Source of the DNA: Moniliella sp. 'wahieum'
Lineage: Eukaryota > Basidiomycota > Moniliellomycetes > Moniliellales > Moniliellaceae
Assembly (NCBI GenBank): GCA_003971905.1
Contig: RSEE01000080.1
Span: 186,001 to 250,000, forward strand
Direction: 5' to 3'
Length of the DNA: 64,000 nt
Shown: positions 22,768-32,550 of the stretch, one piece after another
How the letters are laid out: each line of letters starts with the position of its first letter
How positions within the stretch are numbered: position 1 is the first letter of the stretch
Position numbers and translations under genes: made by a program
Notes under the pieces: generated by a model
The model's input: the letters and a program-made list of their open reading frames with translations, nothing else
Told to the model about the DNA's origin: nothing
Database searches by the model: none

Positions 22768-22864
22768 GGGGTCCGCCCGGGATCGAACCGAGGACCACCT
22801 CTACGAGTCTTTCCTCCTAAAGAGGAACACCTAAAGAGGCATGATACCACTACACCACGAACCC
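22768..22864 (-). tRNA. tRNA-Pro (anticodon AGG), intron-containing
   Basis: Minus strand from 22864: acceptor GGGTTCG pairs with CGGACCC (22769-22775), D arm GTGTAGTGGTATCAT as in fungal tRNA-Pro, anticodon stem CCTCT pairing with AGAGG, loop TT-AGG. About 25 nt of intron follow, holding an internal hairpin. T arm CTCGG-TTCGATC-CCGGG. A run of six A on the plus strand (22762-22767) gives a pol III terminator. Position 37 would be T instead of the usual G, which a dropped G after AGG would explain. The isotype depends on this reading of the stem. Confidence 0.65.
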
Positions 22865-24577
22865 TCGATGCGGAAAAGTATAGTCATTCCCATTCAGAAT
22901 GGGTGCCCAAAGCAGACCTTCTGTACTTCAGTTCCCAATGGTCCTGAAAATTGATACGCTGGATCTTGTTCCAATGCAGACATACGATACCCTTGCAAGA
23001 ACTTCAGGGGGATTATCAGTTATCGATTATCGATTTCTAGCTCTACCCAACGTGCCCAAGAGTGCTTGGGTCTGCTTTTGTTGGACTCATCGATACTCAC
23101 TCACATATGCACGCAGTACTCACTAGCCACACTTGCAGCTTGCACTCACAACACATTAGACCATCAGACATTAGATCTCAGATCTCAGATTTCAGATCTC
23201 AGATTTCAGATCTCAGACTGAGTTCTCAGTCTCAGATGAATATACCCCTTTTTGCCTCCTGTGTCTTCAAGCTCCAATCGTCAACATATGGACGTTTCAG
23301 GCCTATCATATATCAGGTCGGTCGGGTCCATATCGCGTACCTTGTGCTTCAAGTCAAGCTTCAAGTTCAAAACGATATGCAGTTACTACAGTTGCAAGGT
23401 TTGGCGTTCCTGCGGTTTTCAGAGACCCCATGAGGAGGGCCGCACGTTACGCGTTATGCGTCCCCCCTGTCGGACGTTCCGCACCCGACTGATGCATCCT
23501 GGCGGAGAGCAAAAGGGGTGAGCCGGTGAGGCCTGAGACCGGTGAGGGTGCGTTGGAGAGCGTGTGCCCAGCCTCGCTCGCACCGGCACCAAGCAAAAGG
23601 CCACCCAAGGCCACGCACCCAAACAGGCCGGAGGGGGTTCAACACGTTGAACACGTTGAACGGTGAACGTTCGCTGATCGAGTGTGGAGATGGATGAATT
23701 GATCGATCGCAGTCATCGTAGTCGCACCCCACACAGCCTTGGCCTATCGCAGAACAATAGGGGGCAATCGCACTGACTGTCCCTTGTTGCGCGAGTCACG
23801 CGCTGCGCCCCCCCCTGTTTATTGGCATCCTAGAGCAGCCTGCCGCTCGCCCTTCCCCTCTCCCCCTCCTCCACACCGACTGAGATGCTCAACCTCCGGA
23901 CCAGAGACGGCGACACTGGGCTCCGGCTGAGCTGAGCGTCATCGTCAGGCTGAGCCTCAGCGCTGACTCTAGCTGGCTCCAAACAAATCGGCCCTGCTGT
24001 ATGTACCGACTTGTTTCTGCTGTATGTACTGACGTATTACCGGAGTACTGGCTAGTGACTCCGTACTCCGTCCCAGTGTGGACGATCATTAATTCAGGCA
24101 TCATGCATCATGCATCACTAGTCACTGATTGTTGAGCGTTAAGTACGTTAAGCATTGCGGATCACCGATGGTATCGTTGCTCATGCATCGACAGGGCTTG
24201 AGGCGTCCGTTTGGGGCTGCTCGTGGCGTCTGATATACATACTCCCGGCCTATCGCAACACCTGGCCAGTGCCTCTCTGTGTGAGATCCCTCGCAAACGT
24301 GCATACTCGATAGTCGATAACCGCATCGCCAGAGTAATCCACCGTTCCTGGCACACCAGAACTTCTTCGGGCAGCCCACCACCATCTGCATCCACGGCCA
24401 TCGACCAGCCATCTATCGATCCTCTGTTGGCCGCCGAGCCCCGCGCCCCACCGCACCCCCCTGTTGTGGCTGTCTTATCCGCCGAAGCTCTCGCTGAGGC
24501 TGTGGGTGCACCCACCATCATCATTGTTCTGCAGTATTACAAGTACCCGGCGTGTCACCTCAGCTCAGCACTCTGCC
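22865..24577. other. gene-poor, AT-richer region
   Basis: About 1.7 kb with no supported gene. It holds a short ATCTCAG repeat (23169-23239), a copy of the AAGCTTCAAG motif (23346-23375), ACACGTTGAACACGTTGAACGGTGAAC (23642-23667), and ATGCATCATGCATCA (24103-24117). It probably contains the promoter of the next gene near its right end. Confidence 0.35.
23169..23239. repeat. ATCTCAG/ATTTCAG tandem repeat
   Basis: Imperfect 7- to 14-bp tandem repeat built from AGATCTC and AGATTTC units, ending in GACTGAGTTCTCAGTCTCAG, which is also a short inverted repeat. Confidence 0.8.
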
Positions 24578-25936
24578 ATGTCTCGTGCGTATCCCCAGCT
24601 CCCAGCCCAACAGAGCTACCACCTCACTCCACCTGCTTACCATCTCGTTGTGTCTTTTCCGCCTGCCCTGCCATCGCCCTTCCCTTGTTGATTCGCCACT
24701 ACCGCCATCATGCTCTCCCTCACCCACCTGCTCTTGCATCAACCCACAGGCGCGCAGCTGGCCCATCCAGCCCCCTTCTCGTCTGCCCCCCGTGCCTGTT
24801 TCCGCCCCAGCTTTCATACCTACTCTGCCTCGTCCGGCCTCAACAGCGCCGCACTTGACAGCGTTGCCCTCGACAACCTCTGGAGCGATGGCGACGAAGA
24901 TGAGGACGACGATGATGACGACTGGCTCCCTTCCCCCGGCATCCACCTTACCCTCCGTGTCCTCACAGGCCTTACCGTCTCGACAATGGCTCCATCCGCC
25001 ACCTTCCCATCCCACTTGAACAGGATGCCCGCGTCCTCCTCGGCCAACCAATCTTCCTCCCCGATAAGGATGGATTGATCAAGCGACGCATTGTGGTTGG
25101 CCTCGCCGACTCGGATGCGGAAGAAGAGAGCGAAGCGGGTACGAAGCCTTGCCCAAATCCACCCAATCCCTTGCACCGTACTGACCTTACTTTTCTGTAT
25201 GCAGAACTGTCGAGCGACGACGGTGAGTCAATCAACAAGAGTCCTGTTCCTGTGTATACGCACCAACGCCGACTCCATACCCTCGATGCTCTCTTTGTGC
25301 AAACCAACCAGACTACAGATGAGTCGACATGGTGCGCCAACGCACCACGAAACGAGGATCAGCTCTTTTCTCTTGCTGTGCCGGTCTTCAATATGACCAG
25401 CCTCACAGAGTCGGATTTGGCGGATGGGATCCGCACCCAGCTGGAGCAAGACCAGCTGGAAGATGGCGAAGAGGAAAAGACGTTTGTCTACATCCAAGCC
25501 CGCAGCCCACGTCCTGTCGCCGGAAACGTGGACAGTGCTTCCGTTGCCGGCGGCTGGCCTCCGACCTTGCGCCACCACATGATCCAGTCCATCATGGAGC
25601 TTCGTGAACGACTTCCCCAGCCCGAATCGGCCAACTTGGCCATCATCATCGATCCCGATACGCCGAGATGGGTTTGTAACTCTTCTCTACCTGTGCTCGG
25701 ACGACGATCCTCACGTGGCCGAAGAAAGCGGGCGTCTGGCCAGCTTGGGCATTACAGAGGGCCTCGACGCGTTTGTACGAGAAGGGGTGCGGGTCAAGGC
25801 GGACGAGGCATGGGTAGCAATCAGTACGGCTGGTTTCAATGGCACGATGGACGAGGCTGTGGAGCCTCATGCGCAGCAGTTGGCTCCTTGGGCGTCTCCC
25901 TTTGGAGTACAGGATGTGCACCAGCACCTGCCTTAA
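24578..25936 (+). CDS. unrecognised protein with acidic regions, conserved-looking
   Basis: I do not recognise the family. The proposed start is ATG 24578 (MSRAYPQLPAQQSYHLTPPA), followed by an intron ending in CCACAG near 24750. A strongly acidic stretch (SDGDEDEDDDDDDW, about 24875-24925) precedes DNGSIRHLPIPLEQDARVLL and GQPIFLPDKDGLIKRRIVVG. Two introns are clear: 25139-25204 (GTACGA...GCAG) and 25223-25318 (GTGAGT...ACAG). Joined, they give EELSSDDDESTWCAN-type sequence, then FSLAVPVFNMTSLTESDLAD, KTFVYIQARSPRPV and HHMIQSIMELRERLP. After a frame change near 25670 comes FVTLLYLCSDDDPHVAEESG, ending GVQDVHQHLP and TAA at 25934-25936. It has no signal peptide or membrane segment. Regular codon structure and good splice sites support a real gene. 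Confidence 0.6.
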
Positions 25937-27651
25937 TCCCTCTTTCTCCTCTCCTCTTCTCGCCTTCCCTTTATTTCTTTCGCGCCTCCAATCTCTTGGC
26001 CTACAGCGGCCCCGTCTACCCACCTTCCCTTTCTCTGTCCCGCGGGGCCTTTGGCTCTCGCTCTGTCGGGCCCACACCGTTGGGGAACCCCTGCAAAACG
26101 TCCCCAATGGGGGAGAGACGCGGCCGCTCTTTGTTCCTCCTCACCTACCACATTCTCTTTTCACTCGATACCTTCGCCGTTGCGGAGGTGTGGGTCCCAA
26201 AAGAAAAGGGCCCCTAGAGCCTCACCTTGACTAGCCAGCTTCGCATTGCATCGCCCCAGAGCCCGAGACTGGGACCTCGGCCCTCTCCAGGATGGGCCGA
26301 CCCATTGACATTGCCAACATTGTTGTACTTTTTCCAGCTTTTGCTCTCCCCCCCCCCTTCCCCATCTGTGTTCATGTCCATGCCCTCCTCTCGCCCCAGC
26401 GTGGCTGCTTGTGGCTGCTACAGAGGATGCACGGTGCCTATTCATTCATAGTCATTGGCATTGACGATTCGCCAGCCCCCTGAACGTCCTGTACGGTGGG
26501 GCCGCGCGAACAGGATGGAGAAGGGGATTGTATGTAGGGCCTTGGAGGCTGTCAGCGGCGCGTCAGGGGAGTAAGATAAAGTGATACAGCTCGGGTGCGA
26601 GAGACGAGACAACAAAATCAGCAACGAGGGGCAGATGGGGCGGATCAGTCCGGACGGACGCCAAAAAGGCGCTCACCGTAGGCCCCACACCAAATTAAAA
26701 TTCTCAGTCAGCAGCGGGATGCCGATACCACGACAGGGGTACCAAGGCTTGTCGTGCTCCGCTCGAGCACATTGATGCATATGACTCTCCGTGGACTCAA
26801 GGTACTCAAGCCCCACACACGATTGGTACTTACTACCTGTGTCTTGCGGCCCAGGCTCAGGTCCGCACAGTTAACTCCGGTCATTCACTTCCGACACCTA
26901 CGAGACTAAGGTTCCGTAGTTCAGTCTATGGAGCCATGTCAGACACCCACTCCCCTGTCGAGCATTCCAAAGGGTTCAAGTAAAACCTCGCTGTGTGAGT
27001 ATTACAAGCCTCACTGTGAGTATATAATACCCCACCGCCAAATACAGGGGTGCGCAACGCACAGCGTAAGGAACGAATGCCCTCAGCAAGGGACAGAAAA
27101 GAAGCGGGAACAGAAGGGAGAGAGGCGCGGGTCGTACATATCTCTCGTCACAGAAGGGAAATTGACCCAGAACAGGGAGCACAGCTCATCTGAGAAAAAA
27201 AAGGGATGGAGAGATGAGATCGGCATGTGCGTGTGTGAAGCATGGATGCGCACCACCAGGGCCGCAAATTCACCCGCTATTTGTCTGCTGAAAGACATGC
27301 ACACGCACAGACCGCGAGCCAAAAGGAGGACGGGAGCAACAGGGAACGGAAAGAAGGGTATTGTGTCACAGGAAATGGGCGAAATGGACGAAATGGGCGA
27401 TCGTACAGTGATATGGAGTGACAAGATATCGTCTTCACCGCACGCTTCGCAAAAAGGTTTCGAAGGTTAACACTGAAGAATGATCTTGGGAGGTCGTATG
27501 GTGTGGCCGAGTGTCACCCAACGCTCAGTCCGTACACGCTGGTGGAAAAGGGAAGAAACGTATATAGCAAAAAGGAGCAACTCTGTTGTGTGATCAACCA
27601 GTAGAGTAACTGAACACTCATCAGTACTCAGTGGTAGTACTCTGAGGGGTA
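25937..27651. other. convergent gene-free region
   Basis: About 1.7 kb between two genes that point towards each other. A 180-codon open frame at 26928-27470 has no recognisable features. Nothing else supported. Confidence 0.35.
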
Positions 27652-29589
27652 TTAGGCGCCCGACGCGTACCCTGCTTCGTTGTATCCTACCACTTGGTCT
27701 TCGTTGGATACCAGCGACATTGACCGAATCCTGCCCGACACGGGACGAGGAGCACCAATGAGGGTACGAGGTACGGAAGCAGAGGCAGTACGAGCATGCG
27801 CACCGCCCATCTCCCGTTGAGCCACGGAGGTGGACCGTCCATGACCACCGGCTGGCATGTCCTCCTCCGGCACAGGTTCGGTCAAGCCAGCTGCTGCGGC
27901 TGCTTGGTACGACGCAAATTCTGGCTCTTCGGGATCCGACACATCAACCGTCGAGTCCCGCATCACCCCGGGTTGGGAATAACCAACACCGTGCTCGCCC
28001 CATACTCGGCCGATGTCCAGCTCTCGCTTGGGCGGGGAGCATGCACCGGTACCCCGCCCTGACCGTCCAATGCGATAGACCAAGGATCATCAACGAGAGG
28101 GTCCGTAGTGAAGAGCGCAGGCGGCGGTGCGGTGCCGCTCATCCCTTCTTCCCCTCTTCGAGAGGGTAGGCGGGATGAGCTCGGTAGCGTTGGTCTTCGG
28201 AAGCGGTATAGGCATGTCCGATGGGTCCTGACGACACCATGGCGCCATCGTCATATGCCGCCGCTGGGGTCAACGACTGATCCGCATACGCTTCGTCCAA
28301 CCCCGATTCCAGGTGTGGGGGAGACGGCGAGGGCACCATTGCCCGGTCCAAATCAAATGGATTCTCTGCTTCCGAGGGAGTGATGACCGAATCGTGCGCA
28401 CCCGTCACGATCATGGAGGAAGTAGTGCCGTTTTCCGGAATCTCAAGTCCCAGTGTTTCGACCGCCGGGAGAGGCCGGGCGCCCATCTTTTCTTCGTGGG
28501 ACATGGCGCCCAAATCGTCCAGATCTTCCATTTCCTCCTGGTCTGGGTACCCCCGCCGGTTGGGCACAGGCGGTACCATGACTGAAGCTGCGAGGCATCG
28601 GCACGGGAAGATGGGGCATCTTGATCCCCACCAGCCAACGGGGAAGGGACCACAGGGTTAAACATAGATCCATGGGTCCCTGCAGCAAAAGTTACTTGAG
28701 ACGCTCGTCTGGCCCCGTCTGGCCCCCAGCCCGCACCAGGCCCTGCACCCGTTCCCAGTCCAGCGCGATTCTGCATACTGGCGTCAAAGAAGGGTCCTGA
28801 AGTGGGAAGGGGAGGCGCCGGTCCGCCAAACATGGAACTCGACGGACGGGAGCGAGAGTTGTAGTAGGAGGCAGGGCGAGAACCTGGGATGGGTCCATGA
28901 CGGCCATCTCCACCGAAGTCCAGTCGACTGAGATGTGGCTCATGCGTTTGTCGATCTTCTCGGCAAAGTCGGCAGTCTTGTTGTTACGGTTGATGTGGAG
29001 CTTGCGAATGACAACGATGGCCACCACAAGTACAAAAATGATGGGACAGACAATGGCTGCTGTCTTCCCTGCGCCCGTCAGACCACCCGAAGCATAAAAG
29101 ACAGAGATGACTTTATCCGTGGCGGAGGGGTCTTCCATTGCGTCTTTGGGCGGGTTGTGGCCCTTTGGGTGCGACGTACATGGCGGTCCAAGTGGGACCG
29201 GTGGGATTGGACGTGTCCCAGGGCTGGTTTCCAGAAGGGACAATGTTCATGTACAAACTCTGGTTCTGAGACGTGTGTGCATCATCAATCCACCAACGCG
29301 GAGCCAGCTTGACGGTCGTGCTGCCCTTCTTGGCAGGAATGGCACGCCACCCGTGAATGGGGAGAAGGAGAGAGGACTTGTTGAGTGCGTATAGGTAGAT
29401 ATCAAGCGACCCAGTGCCAAAGCAGGAAGTGTCCCACGACAGGGTTGTGTCGACGGAACTGTCCACCAGCGCACCATTGGCGGGGGCTAAGTAGCCCTGG
29501 GCTAGGAGGCACTCTGTCTTGTTGACTATAGGGAGTGTGAGCGTGGACAACAAGAAAAGGGTTAGTGGTGAACGTGGGTCACTGAGCAA
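27652..29589 (-). CDS. single-pass (type I) membrane protein with disordered cytoplasmic tail
   Basis: Fungal cell-surface type protein; I do not recognise a named family. The proposed start at 29589 gives a signal-peptide-like MLSDPRSPLTLFLLSTLTLP. An alternative is an upstream exon joined by GTACGT...CTATAG before VNKTECLLAQGYLAPANGAL. The extracellular part has NKT and NKS glycosylation sites, paired Cys, SLDIYLYALNKSSLLLPIHG, and ends near WTAMYVAP. The membrane helix is TAAIVCPIIFVLVVAIVV (about 29010-29065), followed by a basic stop-transfer RKLHINRNNK. The long tail is acidic and Ser/Pro-rich: TADFAEKIDKRMSHISVDWT, EEMEDLDDLGAMSHEEK, ENPFDLDRAMVPSPSPPH, SVPRTLIGAPRPVSGRIRSM, ending NEAGYASGA. 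Frame changes near 29130, 28850, 28600 and 28100 are needed. The stop is at 27652-27654. Confidence 0.7.
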
Positions 29590-30312
29590 ATGGTCATGAG
29601 AAGGAGGTGAAACAACGTACGTCCACGCTTCTTGTTGAAACTGTACCCGTCTTGTTCTATGTGTTGGGGACGGCGCTGATGTACCAACTTGTGGGGGTTG
29701 GGGCTGGACCGGCCAGCAGGGGGCGGGGCGTGTTGGGCCATGGCCGTCAAAGGGGAAGGAGAGTGAGCAGAAGGGGCAGAGGGCGAAGGGGAAGGGGCGG
29801 TGGGAGAGGTGGGGTGGCAGAGAGAAGCAGGCAGCGCGCTCCTCTCCGAGGCGGCTTTTCGCCTCTTGGGATCTTGCGTGTGGCGCACCTTGGTGTAATG
29901 GCCCCTGGAGCAGAACCGTGGCCCGGCGCCAGTCTCACGGGCGCGCCATGGCACGTGATGGTTAAATGATCGAGTCTGCTGGGCACCGCCCTGCGCTGCC
30001 CCTAGCTTGACATCAAGCTTCAGCCCCCCCCCCACCTCCCGATACAGCCCTTTCATGTTTCCTCCTGCTACGCCCAAACGCCCGCCCCATCGGAACTGCA
30101 AACTCCATGGCCTCTCGCCACATCGTTCGTTCTCGATGCTCCACCTTCCACTACCCCCTTCTGTCCAATACGGCGCCGTTTCGTTCGCGATGGAATTTGA
30201 TGACATTGAATTTTCGATGAGTACAGCCACCCCGCGGGCAGGGCTGGCCTATGCCACAGCCCACAGCCTGGACTTCTGTGGGGGCAGTCGGAACAACAGA
30301 CAAAAAGAGCAA

Positions 30313-31397
30313 CTACGGCTCAATCGCTGCGACCCCAGGCGCGAGAGACGGGCACCGCGTTGGCACCCGTTGAGGCCGGGTTTCTCCTGGCCTTGACCGG
30401 CTTGCCCCCCTTGGCAGGGTTGGAGCGTTTGGGTGTACCGGGCTTACCTTGGGGCGGTCCCGACTTGCCTTATCCGTTGTGGCATCAGGACCGGACGGCG
30501 TGCCATCTTCTGAGAAAGAGGTATGTTTTCCCCCTGCCGCCTTGTTTCGAGGATCTTGGTATGGATTTTTTGCCTTCCTCTTTGAGCTTGGCATTCTTGG
30601 TCTTGATCCGTTCTTGTCGGTTAGCCCCAGTTCCTCCACCACCTGAAAGAGAATATGAGGTGAGAAAACAGGCCCGCAGGAAAGAAAGAGTGGAAGATAC
30701 ATACCTGCTGTGAGTTCAACTGAGATATTCTTGCCCTTCAAAAACGTTCCATGTCCCTTGAGCAGCGCCTCTTGGGCAGCCATGGCGTTGTCAAACTCAA
30801 CAAAGGCACACCCTTTGCTCTTCCCGCCCACGCCTGGGGGTGGAGGTTCGGTGCGCGCCTGGACTGCAGCACGCTGACGAGCTGGAAGTTACTCAGGCCT
30901 TCTCGGTCCCATGGCTGGGTCAACAGCCGTACAGACGTCGGCTTTGCCTGACAAAAGCCCCAAAGTGAGCCTGGAGATCGGCAGGCAGAACATTGGGAGA
31001 CAACGACCCAACAAAGAGGATGTACTTGTTGGCCTTGGCCTTTCCCTTGTTCTTTTTCTTTGGGACGAGCTTCGCCCTCTTCATGCTTACGTTGTCAGCC
31101 TTCGCCCGTCTCGTCCGTATCCGTTTCGCGCTTGCGTTTCTGTCCCGCCTTGGGCTTGCCTGCATCGCTCTCCTTGTCCTTGCGCTTGGACGCTGCCGGG
31201 GGGGCAGGGGTATCGGCTTCGGGGGCGTCGTCGGTGAGGGGGAGAGCCTGGAGGTCATCGAACTTAATCTTCTTCTTGTCGTGGCCCTGCTTGCCCTTGG
31301 CACGGAAGGCAGCAGCCTTGGCCTGTTTCTTGTTGGTGGCGGCATGGTGGTGGTTGGTCTGGCGATCCCATCTACCGAGTGCACGCACCGCACGCAA
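30313..31397 (-). CDS. NOP6: NOP6-like nucleolar RRM protein
   Basis: RNA-binding protein related to yeast Nop6, which helps small-subunit pre-rRNA processing. The N-terminal part is Lys-rich (TNKKQAKAAAFRAKGKQGHD, KKKNKGKAKA), consistent with nucleolar location. The RRM begins with KYILFVGSLSPNVLPADLQ (RNP2 strand) and has the RNP1 strand KSKGCAFVEFDNAMAAQEAL. It ends LKGKNISVELTAG. A 62-bp intron (30643-30704, GTATGT...TTCAG) splits the Gly of that last motif and continues GGGTGANRQERIKTKNAKLK. One base out of frame is KIHTKILETRRQG, the expected end of the conserved block. Frame changes occur near 31095, 30920 and 30580. The start could be 31397 or a later ATG (31349), and the last residues depend on frame. 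Confidence 0.82.
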
Positions 31398-32550
31398 AAA
31401 TAAAAATTGCCTGAAGGCGGAACAGGCATTGGGAGCAGCGGGGCGGAACGGGGCGGAACGGCCCGAGGGGGGTGCGCCGCCTACTCATATATGGGCTCAA
31501 CTTGCATTCTACTCCTCCATATCAAAAGCCAAACAATTGCCCCAGGGCGCAGCGAGGTGCCGAGGGAAGTGACAGCATTGTCGAAGCCTGGGTTCGGGTT
31601 TCTTTTCTGCAGGACCAGGCGCATCTGTTGATGTCTTCCTCAAACACCTCTTTCGCTGTCTTGGCTTGGGGCTTGTGAGAGCAAACTTGGGGATATATAA
31701 GACACAGTAACTTGAGGGCGATAAACAAAATGGGACGCCCCGACCGGCCCGTTATTGAGAGGAAGCCTGGGGATGAGAAGGGGATATAGCGGCTTATATA
31801 GCCAAGATGCCGGGTGGCGTGATTCTATGTAGAGCCTCGACCCCTACGGTATAGTATGGAGAGACCTGGGGAGGCTCATCGCAGTTTGGTTTACTCATGA
31901 CTTGCGCAGGCTGAGCTCTGCTGAGTACTCAGAGCGTCCCGTTCCCCGTTCCCAAATCCTCCCACCTGCGCCTATAGTTGGCAAGCATCACCACGTTTCG
32001 AAATGACACATAGCCTTGACTGCCGGATCGTTCTCAGTTCATCCCCACCTCGGGCATCTTCTCCCCCGGGAGGAAAGAAAAAGCTGTGTGAGGCCGCCGC
32101 GGCGGCAGCCTGCTGGCTGTTGGCGGTCGGGAGGACGGTGGGAAAGGGGAATGGGGAAGGGGCAGCTGCACGGACCTGCGGGGGAGGAGGGGGGACAATG
32201 GAGGCGGGGGTGACTAGTGACTGGCGAGGACAGAAGCGACAGGAGTCAGGAAGCTCGTGCTCAGGCCGCAGCCGGCGCCGCCCGACGCGACGACACTGCG
32301 GCGGGGCGCGGCGAGGCGGTGACGTCACATCACATCGATCACCCCACCCCAGCCGGCGGCTGGGCACGGGGGCGGTGTGTGCGCCCCGCACCCACACTGG
32401 CCGTGCACGTTGCACGCCCATCCACCCAATCAGTCGCCCGTCCCATCGATCAGCCGCGTGGCCAGAATTTCACGCGGGCTCTGCTGCGCGCTGGCCGTTT
32501 CCCCTCCTGCGCCCCACCCTCCCCACCTCCCCTCCACCACCCTCCCCCCC
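31398..32550. promoter_or_regulatory. divergent promoter region NOP6 / OSH3
   Basis: About 1.15 kb between two divergent genes. TATA-like GCTTATATAG at 31792-31801 and GGATATATAAG at 31690-31700. The OSH3-proximal half is very C-rich. Large open frames here (for example through 32003-32550) are composition artefacts. Confidence 0.4.

Noticed and set aside
26928-27470. 180-codon open frame in a convergent gap
   Set aside because: Composition is unremarkable, no motif, no promoter or splice signals, and an equally long frame exists on the other strand.
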